DNA from: Chimonanthus salicifolius
Lineage: Eukaryota > Streptophyta > Magnoliopsida > Laurales > Calycanthaceae
Direction: 5' to 3'
Length of the DNA: 64,000 nucleotides
Assembly: GCA_013350335.1 (NCBI GenBank)
Contig: CM023539.1
Span: forward strand, 38,860,631 to 38,924,630
Under the pieces are notes generated by a model. It was not told where the DNA came from and ran no database searches. It saw only the letters and a program-made list of their open reading frames with translations. Position numbers and translations under genes: made by a program. Of this stretch, positions 1 to 11,221 are shown piece by piece. Positions within the stretch are counted from its first letter, which is position 1, and the number at the start of each line of letters is the position of its first letter.

Positions 1-947
1 GTGAAAGTCCTCCTGAGTTCTCCTACTCCAAGAAAACCCACTTGTTTAAGTTCTCCTCATCCAAACAAAGCCTTGGGGAAAGCAATTTTGTAATCCATCC
101 ATGCACTTGAGTGAAGATGTCTCCATGTAGCCTCCCCACTGATGATACATATATAAGAGCATAGGATAAAGACTGTCATCAACTTTAACAATGTTGATAC
201 ATTACGCCAAAGACTGCTATAGTTAGCAATTGTTGGAATTGTTGGAACGACTTTCTTTCCCGAACTCCACCTAGGCCCACTTAATGCATGAGTTTCGGAC
301 ATAACCATGAGGTGAGCATTTTCAGTGATCTTCCTCAAAATCTCTTGGGGAGAGCATTTATTGAAAATGACATACTCTGCTTTTTTTTCCTAATTTTTGT
401 GAATTTTCAAGATTCCTTTCAAAATGTGGCCAACCCAGCAATGGCAGCTATGGACAACATGTGGCTTATCAGCCAAACAAGCATTTGAGCATCACCTGGC
501 TGATACCAGCAAGATGCCAATTTTAAAATCCTAATTCATGGTATAAGCAAATGATAAACTCTTGTATTCATGCATGTATGTAATGACTGCACAAATATTA
601 ACCAGAAACTTGTAAAACCCTGCATATAGAAAATAAATCTGAATATCAACATCTCATCTCTCAGCTCACATTCACTGAAGAGTGATCTTGGGACCATTTC
701 CATTGAAAGATTGAGTGATTATCATATGGCAAGGACACACCATCATTATGGTAAGATCATAGATTTTACACATAAAAATAAAGTGTCCAACACGGAATTG
801 TTACCTACATTGAAGTTATCAATGCAATCCCAATTAAACAACATTTGTAAGTAAAAGAAAAATAACAAATAGAATCTGATTCCAACTCCAAATAAAAAGA
901 TGACAGCAACATGATCTAAGAGAGATGGGTCTGAGCCATGTCACCAT

Positions 948-994
<47 letters not shown>

Positions 995-1260
995 AAATTC
1001 AGCTAAATGGGCAAAATTTTGATCAGCATTCATCAAGAAAATGATTATGATTTTGGGTCCTAATAATGAATGGACTCCAACCCCCATGTAAAAACGATGA
1101 TCAAAGGAGTGGACATGTCAATTTTTGAGTCTCAAGAAACATAATTTTTGTTTTCCATTTTGTCAAACTTCAGTTATATGCAGTTGCATAAATAGTAAAA
1201 CAATTGACTGTTCCCAAAAATAAAATAAAATAAAACAATTTATACAATGGACAAGCTAAG
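1..1260. other. Stretch without a recognised gene
   Basis: No coding region with recognisable similarity is seen. The short open frames on both strands are brief and of biased composition. The stretch may include 3' flanking sequence of the minus-strand FAR1-type gene to its right. The only clear structure is the AG microsatellite listed separately. Confidence 0.5.
951..990. repeat. (AG)n microsatellite
   Basis: Twenty uninterrupted AG dinucleotides are seen. This is a simple sequence repeat that is likely length-polymorphic. Confidence 0.95.
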
Positions 1261-1283
1261 GCCATGCTTACCAAGTTTTCACA

Positions 1284-1353
1284 TTAACTCCTGCAAGTGG
1301 ATTGCCCCTCATATTTGTGCCTAATGTGCTTGACCTTCACTGTGGGGCTCTTC
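1284..1353 (-). other. Candidate last coding exon of the FAR1-type gene
   Basis: On the minus strand a pyrimidine-rich stretch ends in gttgcag just before 1353, a plausible splice acceptor. Joining the large exon at a GTTTCT donor (exon end 1647) to an acceptor AG four bases further in (exon start 1349) gives a basic tail beginning SPTVKVKHIRHKYEG and a stop at 1284-1286. Using the first AG gives a shorter tail that stops at 1321. Which one is used cannot be decided from sequence alone; transcript reads would settle it. Confidence 0.35.
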
Positions 1354-1628
1354 CTGCAACCAGTTATAAAACACTGAAATTAGATGCATTCCCTTACAAA
1401 ACAGACACCACACGATGTAAGACAATTTCTAACCATGTTTTTGTCGCTCTTTTGTGCAGAGCAACTGTTCAGAAGATTTAGAGTGGTTGGAGCAACCTGT
1501 GGCACGCTCATCTCACTGCTATTGCTAACATGTGGAGTTTTGCCAGCAGCACGTCCCTATGAAACACATAACATCGTATGCAATTTACACATACAATAAT
1601 AAACTTGAAAGTTGAGGTATATAACAGT

Positions 1629-2876
1629 TTAGTACAAGTAAGAAACCTTCTTTCCACTGGACTTAGCTTGTCGTGCTTTAACAGATATTGACCCTTTCTC
1701 CTTTGGTCGGTCTCCTCTCTTTCCAGCATTAGTTTCAGGTGGTCGATTACTATTAGAGCCATCAACATTGGCAGAATCAACAATGCTGTCTGGCCCTTGA
1801 AGCCGTTCACCTTCAACTGCATTCCGAATATTTTGCAATGCCACTTGAAGCTGTTGGAGAGCCACTGCAGTTACTTGTTCAGATATTGCCCCTTCAGCCA
1901 CACATTGGATAGCTGTCCGATACAAAACATTGTAACGCTGGTTCAGTTCACTGGTTAAAGGATTGGTGGGCAAATAGCTGAAGAATGGAATGTGCTTAAA
2001 GTCTATTCTCCAATATGGTTCCAATCTCCTCAACCTAGTAACATGATTTTGGCAACTCTTTTCAGGAAAGGTTAGATTCTCATACTCTCTTGCATCTAAA
2101 ATAACTTCCTGGGCAATCTTCTGTGCTTGCTGCCCAGATTTTAAACACAACTCCAATCTTCTCTTGACTCCTTTTAACTCCTTTAAAGATCTAAGGTGTT
2201 CTGCACTACTTGGGCTAACAGAATGGTTGTGCTGAAGTTCAACTTCGCAGACTGTCCATTTTCCAGAAGTATTCAACTTGATCTTCATACCAGCCAAACA
2301 CCCACATCTTGTATTTGCTCTCTCTGGTCTCCTTTTAATTTCAGCGCCTCCAGGCACTTCCTCTCTTTTTAATTTCTTATAAAGGTTCTTAGAACCCTGT
2401 CTATCACAAGCAAAATGAACAAATGTTCTGCCACGGCTCTTACATGATCTAGACGAATGTATTTTGGACCCAAATCCCACCCTCATTGCATAGTTTTCAT
2501 AAAATTCCTTCGCCTTTGTTTCTGAGTCAAATTCCATACCTACAAAAGGATCTACCACTATACTCTCTTCCTGCGTTTCTGCAGCAGGTCCTACATTTGC
2601 AGTTGGATCACATTCAATTGCATGTTCCTTCTCAATAGAACCAGCAGATGATGCTCCTTCTGTTTCTGCATCAGGGTTCATACTTGCAATTGGACCAATT
2701 TTTTTTCCCTTATCAATAGGACCTGCAACTGTTGCCCCTTTCTCTGGTTCTACGAGAGGTTCTGCACTTGCAAATGGATTAGATTCATTTGCTTGTTCCT
2801 TATCAATAGAGGGTACAGGTGCACATTCTCCTGCTATGTGTCCTGCCTCTCCTTCATCCAGTGACAACAATGTCAT
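1629..2876 (-). CDS. FAR1-related DNA-binding factor (FRF-like, no transposase core)
   Basis: A 415-codon open frame starts at an ATG (2876-2874). Residues 111-220 form a FAR1 DNA-binding domain: it opens PFVGMEFDSETKAKEFYENYA and keeps the WRKY/GCM1-like zinc ligands C157, C191/C193 and the HNH pair H216/H218. The family derives from Mutator-like transposases and includes light-signalling transcription factors that act in the nucleus. The MULE transposase core and SWIM zinc finger of full FHY3/FAR1 proteins are absent, which fits the short FRS-related-factor class. Residues 22-110 are acidic and made of about three imperfect 30-residue repeats (IDKEQ, IDKGKK, IEKEH starts). The frame stop at 1629 probably lies in an intron, because GTTTCT after the GKK codons looks like a donor, so the true C-terminus is probably slightly different. 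The domain assignment is firm; the biological target is unknown. Confidence 0.85.
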   Translation of the reverse strand: MTLLSLDEGEAGHIAGECAPVPSIDKEQANESNPFASAEPLVEPEKGATVAGPIDKGKKIGPIASMNPDAETEGASSAGSIEKEHAIECDPTANVGPAAETQEESIVVDPFVGMEFDSETKAKEFYENYAMRVGFGSKIHSSRSCKSRGRTFVHFACDRQGSKNLYKKLKREEVPGGAEIKRRPERANTRCGCLAGMKIKLNTSGKWTVCEVELQHNHSVSPSSAEHLRSLKELKGVKRRLELCLKSGQQAQKIAQEVILDAREYENLTFPEKSCQNHVTRLRRLEPYWRIDFKHIPFFSYLPTNPLTSELNQRYNVLYRTAIQCVAEGAISEQVTAVALQQLQVALQNIRNAVEGERLQGPDSIVDSANVDGSNSNRPPETNAGKRGDRPKEKGSISVKARQAKSSGKKVSYLY

Positions 2877-4652
2877 TAGAGAATCTTTGTCCAGACATCA
2901 ATCCATCATTGCAGAATCTTATTCAAGTAATCCTATTGGTTTATGAATATAAACCCCAATTAACAGATCCTGCCAAAAAAAGACACAATTTAATGTTAAA
3001 AGTGAGTGCATTAGAGAGAGCCTTTTTTGAGAAATGTGTAACAGGGAAAGCCTCTCGCCCCAGTAGGAAAAAAAAGATGAGGAAGTGTCAATTAAGGTGG
3101 TTTAGTCATATATACAGAAGATAAGAATCAGCCCCAGTTTGAAGAATTGAGGAATTATATGCAGAAGGTATCAGTTGAAGGAGAGTGTTCTTAGCGAGTT
3201 GAGTTGATGAGATAACAAAGGACATGATAAACTAGTCACAAAGAACATGATTTTTTATAGTGTTTGGGGTCGACTCAAAAAGCCAACCCCATATGGATGA
3301 GATATGAGATCATAGATTTTTTTTTTTAATTTTTGCATTTTTTTTAACAATGAGATCATAGTTGTCATTGGCAGTCAGTCCACAGAAAGAATTTGCCAAA
3401 TCCAAATATGAAAGCCTACTCTAGATTGATAAGATAAATGGTTAGATGATGATGATGATGGTGGTGATGATCATAGTTGTCATTCAGCACAGAGCAAAAA
3501 AGTGTAATGTGAGGCTGTGGTTTGTTTTATGAACAGGAAAACATGGTTGATATCAGTAATCAGTAATAAACAAATTAAATATCAAGATAAATTTAGTTTT
3601 AGATAAGAAACATATTGTCAACTAAAATATGTCAAAAAAATGTAAAAGAATACTGTCAAGTATAGTAATATGTGCATTAGTGAGAGTCTTCTTATTTACC
3701 TCAATAAAAATACAAACAGAACCAGAACTTGTAACCTTTTATTTGTACAATAACAAGGATGTATGCATATCATTCAGTTATACACGTATAATTCACCAAA
3801 TGGCTAAGGATAAAAAAAGTGCTTCAATGATAATGACGAAGGAGAATTTAATAAACTTAAAAAAAAACAAGAGTTTTCAACAAATAATCTGTCTAACACC
3901 ACCATCCAACTGTTGACAGAATCCAATCAGAGAATTCTGGGTTTTAATTTGCGATTCACAAAAAAAAAATAGCAACCAAGGGCCGAAAACTAAGCAGATG
4001 TTTGAACCCAGCCCCGTTCTGCGTTGTACGGATCACATAAAAAATCCAGATTTTCTCAATTGTAAGATTTCAATTCCTCCAATGAGCATCTTAGTCTCAA
4101 GTGAGTAAACGGTACAAAAAAAAAAGGTAATCTTGATCGTTCATTTCATTATTGTTGCTGAAATAGATGCCAAAAAAAGGGTAATCATGACCGTCAATTA
4201 TGGAAAATAAGAGAGAAAGCAAAAGCTAGGGGCTGAGAGATGACCGGATAAGGATTTGCATACAGCATCTCCCATGATCGCTTTAAACCGAGTTGCAGAG
4301 AAGTGGAAGCCCTAATCCACCGAGAAACTCCAGGGGAGAAACTCAATTCTCACTAGCTAGGGCGAATCCCAGTTAAAAGTGTAACTGGTGAAAAGCGATA
4401 GCGTGTGAGAATCACATTGTTATTTTTATTTTTAAAATGTGACACTTACCGATTAAATAAAGGATTTTTCGCTGAAAATTTCTGAAAATGGGTACATTTA
4501 GTTAAATTTTTTTTTTTTTACAAAGTTGCTGATGCTACTTTTTAGAATTACAAAAAATCCACACAAATATGCGAAAGTGCATGCGTTAAAATGAAAATGC
4601 TATTTACCCGGCGGCTTTTATGTTAAAGTGGGAGAGTTAAATATGCACAATA
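2877..4652. other. Upstream region of the FAR1-type gene
   Basis: No other gene is recognised. On the minus strand, 4345-4270 resembles a plant 5' leader (it contains ATTAGGGCTTCC and CT-rich stretches), so the transcript may start near 4350 with an intron or long leader before the ATG at 2876. This is inference. A short GAT/GGT trinucleotide run lies near 3446-3475 and several poly-A/T runs occur. Confidence 0.3.
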
Positions 4653-4718
4653 TTATATATGACGCCTTTTATATACACTCGGTTTTTCTGCTTATACACA
4701 TCCGATTTTAAAAAAATC

Positions 4719-7700
4719 TGTCACGCCCTGACCCGAAGGATAGGCCCGGAGCGCGACTGATTTTTTTTTTTGATAAATAAACTAAATCAACTCACACGTA
4801 TTCTAATTGGACCGGGTCAACGATTGGGCCCAAGGGTCACATATGATCCCATCATGTGGACTCAAACATATACTATAAGTCTACCCTATAAAAATAGACA
4901 TAATAATATCAATAACATAACATGCTCAAATCAAATCTAACATTGATTAATACAAAGCATAAGAAAATTAATCATTGATTCATCATTCATGGTCACAACA
5001 AAAAGACTACAGCAACGTCGTAGTCTCGATACATAATGTTTTTAAAGAACTAAGTACCACATCCAGGTACTTCACAAAAACTAAAGGTTCCAAGAACCAG
5101 AAGGCACAAATAAGGGTATTCCCCCTTCATGGGAATCCCAAACCACCGTCGCAGCTAAACCGCTCTACGCCTGAAAGAGAGGGTCCTCCTCCTCGGGTTC
5201 ATCGCCTGAAAGATGAATGGTGTGAGCTAACTAGCCTAGTGAAGGAAATATAGCGATACAAATTAAGTAAACAACAGGTTAGCAACAGTTCAATAATATC
5301 ACATGCTTGATAACAATAGGCATAATCTTAAGTAATACATCAACATCATCAATCACTGCCATTATCCACCGTAACGCCTGCAGACTACGCTGAGACCAGT
5401 ATTAAGTCCTGACACGGTCCAAATATATCCTTACAAGTACATCTCCGGCTCTAACTTAGCCGATACTGACACCCTTAAGTTAGCAACTGACGACAGCATG
5501 GTCCGCCCATGGTCCAGTAGACATAAACCATCTCTCATATGGCCGATATTGGTTCAATAGCCCAGGTACGTGGAAGCAGTCTTACATACTCATACGATCA
5601 ACATCGTAATATCACCATCATCATCGGCACTCTTACCATAGTGCATCATGTCTAGGCACATGAGTGGGTTCATCAAAACTGAAACCACTCATTGCTCAGT
5701 ACTCATCTCATAATAAAACCTGTTTACAAAATCTGCAGAGTTAAGTTTCCTCACCGTGATATGTGGTTTACACGGTCTCTGTTTAAACAACACACAAGTG
5801 CACAATCAATATACATCATAAATACATACACACAAGCAGTATTTGAAAATCATACATTTTCCCAAAAATATTCCATGGTTCATGGAATTGAGTCTCCTAC
5901 TTGGTTTCTATCCTTTTTAAATTATCATAATCCACAATATAATAATAAATAAATGAAAAAAGGTTCAGTCCAAAACTCATATTGTCTTCTGGGCATTGAC
6001 CAGATTGACTTATTGAGTTAGGTCTAGATCCTCGCGTCACTTCTCGGTTGTCTTCTGGATAGGACCAGATCTGACATTTTGAGTAGGCCTCGAGGTCACC
6101 CAGTGCCCGACTATATAGCGTCGGCCTGAAAGTGAATCACTCAGTGCCCGACCAATAAGATCGGCCTGGAAGCTGATATAATAGTATTTACACTATAAAT
6201 AATAAGAGAAAAGGAGTTAGTACATTTTTAATTAGCAAGGGGGTATAAATCATCACAAACAATCAAACACATTAATAATCAATCAAGTTTAGACAAAATA
6301 ATAAATCAAACAATATTTTATCACTTAAAAACGGGTCCCTCGGAACATCACCTCGGAACCGGGTACAGTGGCTTCGGATCATCCGAACCACATCTAATCT
6401 AAGTCACTGACCTCGGAACATGTGCCTGACTTTGGATCGTCCGAAGGTCGGGTCTCAGACCTTCCGAAATCCATCAGAACCGAAAAATCCGAAAAGAGCA
6501 AGTCTCGGTGGATCTGAAAGCCTCGGAACGTCTGAAGGTATGTCTCGGAACGTCCGAGTGGGTTCGGTCCTTCCGAGCTTGGCTCGGTGCGTCCGAAAAG
6601 GTCTGCCTCGCCTCGGGCGTAACTGGGCTTCAGGGTGAAGCTCGGAACGTCCGAGGGTCACTGCTCGGACAGTCCGAAGGTTCGGACCTTCCGAAGAACG
6701 GCTCTCAGACCTTCCGATGGTCGTCTTCCTCAACTGTCTGCACCAGCAGATAGTGACGGCAGTCGAGTAGTGAAATGCGATCTCGGAAATGAGAGGTCTA
6801 CCGGACTCGGTTTTCACATCCAGTCTGGTCTGATGGACTCCTCTGGGAGTCCTCTTTCCATAGGGAAAGGTTTGGAGCCTTGAAGCTCACTGGGCCATCC
6901 GATTTTAATGGTAAATCCTCACGGGTACATGAAACCCATGGTTTTTTTTAAAACTTTAAACTGGTTTTTCTCAATCAAAACAGAGTCAAAATTTGATTTT
7001 CTGGATTCAAAACCGATTGAAATTGAAAGAGGAATGCAATAGATACCTTTACTTCGGTTCCTGGTTTGAAAATCTGGATTTTGAAATCCTTCCCTCTAAG
7101 CTTACGGTGACTGATAAACAGAGAAGGAACAGAGGCTAGAAGGGTCGGTCGGTCTGGGTTAGACAGAGAGAAGAGGAGAAGATTTGGGAGTCAAAATCGA
7201 TGGGGAAGGGCTGAATTTATAGAAATTCAGCAGGGGAGAGAGACCGGAAACCCGCTGCGCATGCAGCGACGATGGGACGGGACGACGAGAATCATCATTC
7301 GCCAGGTTAGTTGAGGATAAGCCCTCCAATATTTTGGTTTTACAGATTAGCTCCTAGTTTTAAATAAAAATCGATTTTAAAACTAAAAGTAATAATTTAA
7401 AAACTCAAAAACCTGATCCAACCTTACAGATAGGTTGGGTTTTGAAAACCTTGGTCACCATAAAAATTTCAGAATTTATCTCTTACTAAAAATCATTTAT
7501 TTAAATAAAATTCATATTTTAATCTTATTTACTTAAATAAACAATTGTAAAAATAACCAATTTAGAAACCTCATTTTGAAGTGAAATGAAATAACTAGAC
7601 TATTCTTAAATGTTCTAACACCAAATACTATTTTCAAAATTTATCTCTTTCCCGAAATTATTTAAAATAATTAAAACTCCCTTTCGGGGTTTTGACGGGC

Positions 7701-8001
7701 GGGTTTTAAATACCATTTTCTGAAAATAAAATCATTTTAAAATCAGAAATGCAAATCCTTTATTAAGGAAAATATTATCAACCAATAATATTCACATAAC
7801 AATATAATTTATAAAATCATAACTAAAAGCGGTAAATTACCAAAATGCCCCTCCAGCTCGACGAGCTGAATCACTGAGCTCACGAGCTCGGATTGGGCCA
7901 CACTTGGCTTTTCTCAAAGCTGTAACCGAAATCCTCGAGATTAACATGTTAAACAAGAATTATTAAGCTAAGACACGTCTAATATGGGGCAGGGTATTAC
8001 A
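4719..8001 (+). mobile_element. Solo LTR of a gypsy-type retrotransposon
   Basis: The sequence begins TGTCACGCCCTGACCC and ends GGGTATTACA, giving TG...CA termini typical of plant Ty3/gypsy LTRs. It is flanked by a perfect 5-bp TSD, aaatc, at 4714-4718 and 8002-8006. No second LTR copy, primer-binding site or pol domain lies inside, so a solo LTR left by intra-element recombination is the simplest reading. At 3283 bp it is long. It sits in the left TIR of the surrounding DNA transposon, so it is younger than that element. The orientation is inferred from the usual TGTCACGCCC start. Confidence 0.8.
6340..6790. repeat. Degenerate CTCGGAACGTCCGAGG repeats inside the LTR
   Basis: The motif (C)TCGGAACGTCCGAA, itself nearly palindromic, recurs about a dozen times in several variants (TCGGACCTTCCGAAG, TCGGTGCGTCCGAAAA, TCGGAACATC). 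It makes a GC-rich island in AT-rich surroundings. Several overlapping open frames here are by-products of the repeat and are not genes. Confidence 0.7.
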
Positions 8002-8427
8002 AAATCAAATGAAATTACCATTCTACCCCTCCGTGTATATTTATCCGAACGAATTGAAAACGAATTGTCAATTCATTTTCAGTTCGTTCGAACGAATAGA
8101 CTTATCCGAATGAACAAATTAGTATAATTTTTGTTGGTTCGGACGAATATACTCATCCGAACAGTGCAATTTCAGTTCGTTCAGACTTATGTTCATTCGT
8201 TCGAATGAACACTTTGAATCATTCGAACGAATGTACCTTCTCATTCACTTCCTCAAGCTTGTTCTCTTCAGACTTGGCTCATGTTTTGGCTGCATCCTCA
8301 TATTCAGCTGCTTTGCTTTGAGATATGCCAGCAAACATGGCATTGCTTTCCTTTTTCAAGACAAAATCCGAAATAGCACACCAAGAACCTGTACTGCAGG
8401 AGTTGCCAAAATTACTTTGAGGAATTG

Positions 8428-8631
8428 CTGACTGATACTTGGTATTTACAGAACTAGCTCTTCATTGTGTGTCATATGCATGACATTTACTTCAACATTC
8501 TTTGACATTTACCATGTCACATTGTTTACTGACTGATACTTGGTATCTCCAGAACTAGTTCTCCATTGTGTGTCTTATGCACCACATTTACTCCAGCATT
8601 CTTTGACATTGACTATGTCACATTGTTTACT
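8428..8631. repeat. Tandem duplication of a 101-bp unit
   Basis: Two head-to-tail copies start CTGACTGATACTTGGTAT at 8428 and 8529 and run to CACATTGTTTACT. They differ at scattered positions. They lie in the central non-inverted part of the 4653-8937 DNA transposon. Confidence 0.8.
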
Positions 8632-8937
8632 CATCAAAGAAACATATTATTTTTAGGATATATCTAAACTGATCATTCGAACGAATGAACATATATAAGT
8701 TCATTCGTCTGAACGAACTGAAATTGCACTGTTTTGTTCGTTCAGATGAGTATATTAATACAAATGAACAGAAATTACACTGATTTGTTCGTTCGGATAA
8801 GTCTATTCGCCCGAACGAACTGACAGTTCGTTCGGGTGATAGAACACGAGGGGTAGAATGTTAATTTCAACCGATTTTTTGAAATCGGGTGTATGGAGGT
8901 AGAAAAATCGAGTGTCTATATGGGGTGCCTTATATAT

Positions 8938-9840
8938 ACCAATACTTGAGTTAAAAAATATGAAAGTTATTGTAGTTCAGTAGCGTTCAAATTTTGTTAA
9001 CACATATTTTTCATTCTTTTTTCTTTTTTTCCCCTTTTTTTGAAAAAAAATAAAATTAAAACTAAGGGTATTCATTTCATCGAGCCCGACCTAAATAAAT
9101 AGGTTTCGACAAATATTATTTCATTCGATTGGTCGAACTCAAACTTTTAGGCCTGTTTATTTTTTAAATACGAACCCGACTTAAAAGATTTCACCAATCA
9201 TGACTTTATTATTATTAAAATTTAGAAAATTTTATGTAAAAAAACTAAACACTAAAAGATTTTAGAATTGAATTTGATGAGTTGGATTTAGCCCATCCTT
9301 TTCATATAATTTTTGAATATTTTAAACTATTTTTCATTAAATAATTGTAGTTAGCTTCTATTTTATCAAGCAACATAAACATAAAGTTAAAATTCTCAAC
9401 CACGCCTAAACAAAAGTCTTCATCAATATTTTGTTAAAATTAGCAGATAATTTTATAAATTCTAAGGGATAAGAAATTGAATCTTAAAATTGTTAAAAAC
9501 TAGAAAATAAATTTTAAGATTTAATTTGATGAATTTAAAGGATCAAATCCATACTTGTTGTGTTGATGTTAAAAATATAAAGACTTCATAAAAATGCTAA
9601 AAATATAAAAAATGATTGTATAATTGTCGAGTTAGAATGATTTGATCTACCTTGATCTCATGAGTAACCCTATAGACAATGTATATCTGGTGAATGACCC
9701 TAAAAAAGAGCATATAATTAAGTGAATTTGTAAAGCAAAATATAAATAAAGTACAGTGTAATATCATATTTATCAAATCATTGCACCTACCAAATAAGCC
9801 ATATAAAATTATCGACTTATGACATTGCTACTTTAAATTA
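8938..9840. other. AT-rich stretch without recognised features
   Basis: Long A/T runs and no open frame of note. I see no gene or element boundary. Confidence 0.5.
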
Positions 9841-10035
9841 TACTCCATCTGTCCCAAATTAGTTGCCTTATATGGATTTTAAAATTGTCCCAAAATAGTT
9901 GTTTCATTTATATTAGAGTAGTATAAAGTGTGTTGAAAATAAATGAGATCACATAGAGTGCTAGTCTTATATAGAGAGTTCCTTAAAAAATACAAATATT
10001 TCAAATGAGATAACTAAAATGAAACAAATGGAGTA
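9841..10035. mobile_element. Stowaway-type MITE
   Basis: The element body (9843-10033, 191 bp) starts CTCCATCTGTCCCAAATTAG and ends with the inverse ACAAATGGAG. It is bordered by the dinucleotide TA on each side, as expected for Tc1/mariner Stowaway elements. The start closely matches the widespread plant Stowaway consensus (CTCCCTCCGTCCCA). There is no coding capacity. Confidence 0.85.
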
Positions 10036-10144
10036 AAAAATACAAGACTTAAATGATCAACTGAGGACATAATTTCACATGTGGCCTAGTCATATGATCT
10101 CCTTTGGAATTCATCCCATCATATTGCCCTTTAATAATTTTTTT

Positions 10145-10245
10145 AAGTCATTTTTCTTAATCATTTTTTCATGGACTCGAACTGGTACTTCTCACTTCTT
10201 AAGGTGAGAAGTAATGAGTTGAGCTATCCAATATTGGGTTTTTTT
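10145..10245 (-). mobile_element. Possible tRNA-derived SINE relic
   Basis: Read on the minus strand, ATAGCTCAACTCATT (A-box-like, about 10217-10230) is followed some 40 bp later by AGTTCGAGTCC (B-box-like, about 10173-10183), then by A-rich DNA. This order and spacing suit a Pol III tRNA-derived SINE head. No target duplication could be fixed, so the call is tentative. Confidence 0.4.
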
Positions 10246-11078
10246 CAGAGTGAGTTTCTCTTACAATATTATTATATAGAATAGGAGAAATTCATATAAA
10301 ATACTAAAAATAGATCAAATGGATTTTGATATTAAATTTGGTGAGTTTAAAAGATTTGGTCCTTCATTTCATGTTAATGTCTAAAAATAAAAAATATTTG
10401 TATAAAATCAAGTAAAAAATGAGTTACCTACTACCAATCTTTTATCAATGCATCTCGACCCAGGTGTGTATGTCGCAGTGGTCTATTAAAGAAAAGCGAA
10501 CACTCTAAATTGGTCATGTAACATAGAGTTATAGACTAGCCTAATTTAAAATTACAAATTATCCTATCAAAGCCTAAAATGGAAGATTACTATATGTGTG
10601 TGCACGCAGGCATGTGTGTGAATGTGTATACAATGATTAATGAAAGATCATAAGATAAAAAAAAATCAAATTTGAAAAATTAGTATGTCACTTTCTCTTT
10701 AAATTGGGATATTAAATTATTGTCTAAAAATATATATTCTAATACTTAGAATAAATAAAAAATAAAAATATAATTTATTTTTTATTGTATGTACATGCAT
10801 ATTGTAAATCTTCATTTGATTACATTGAAAAATAAATGTTTCATTTTAAACTTCTTTTAAATATATTTTATTATTAAAAATACTAAAAATATGAAAATAA
10901 ATATAGAATATAAAAATCTTAAAGGTATCACAGATCTAAGTAAAAGATGTTCTGGTGATTAAATCTAATTGTAAACTATGACTCTACGTCATTTTTGTTT
11001 GTTTCATTTGAAAAAAATTAAAATTTGAAAAGAGTATAAAAATAAAGAAAAAAAATTGTGTGGTCCTAAATCTGGTTT
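10246..11078. other. AT-rich stretch without recognised features
   Basis: No gene is seen. A short TG-rich run occurs near 10596-10630. Confidence 0.45.
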
Positions 11079-11221
11079 AAGATGATTTATCTTTAGGAGG
11101 GTGTCTCCTTCATGATTTTAGGAGGACGAGGCGTAAGCACACCTTGACAACATAACTACAGACCGCCAAGGTGGACTCGACATTTCCCTGAGTCTATAAA
11201 AAAAAAGATGATTTATCTTTA
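11079..11221 (+). mobile_element. SINE-like retroinsertion, copy 1
   Basis: The body (11096-11204) ends in a poly-A run and is flanked by a perfect 17-bp duplication, aagatgatttatcttta (11079-11095 and 11205-11221), the hallmark of LINE-mediated retroposition. Its core (TTTTAGGAGGACGAGGCGTA, then ACTACAGACCGCCAAGGTGG) recurs at 43.5 kb. The family name is unknown to me. No A-box is obvious. Confidence 0.85.

Larger units (their letters stand above)
4653..8937. mobile_element. DNA transposon with long TIRs, interrupted by a solo LTR
   Basis: The ends 4661-4718 and about 8870-8929 are inverted copies of each other (GACGCCTTTTATATACACTC against GGCACCCCATATAGACACTC when reverse-complemented). 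The similarity continues inward: 8007-8215 pairs with 8675-8865 through GTTCGTTCGAACGAAT-type blocks. The outermost bases are flanked by ttatatat on both sides (4653-4660 and 8930-8937), an 8-bp candidate TSD, though it is low-complexity. No transposase is visible, so the copy is non-autonomous. Without the LTR insertion it would be about 980 bp. A Mutator-like origin is possible from TIR length and TSD size but is not proven. Confidence 0.7.
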
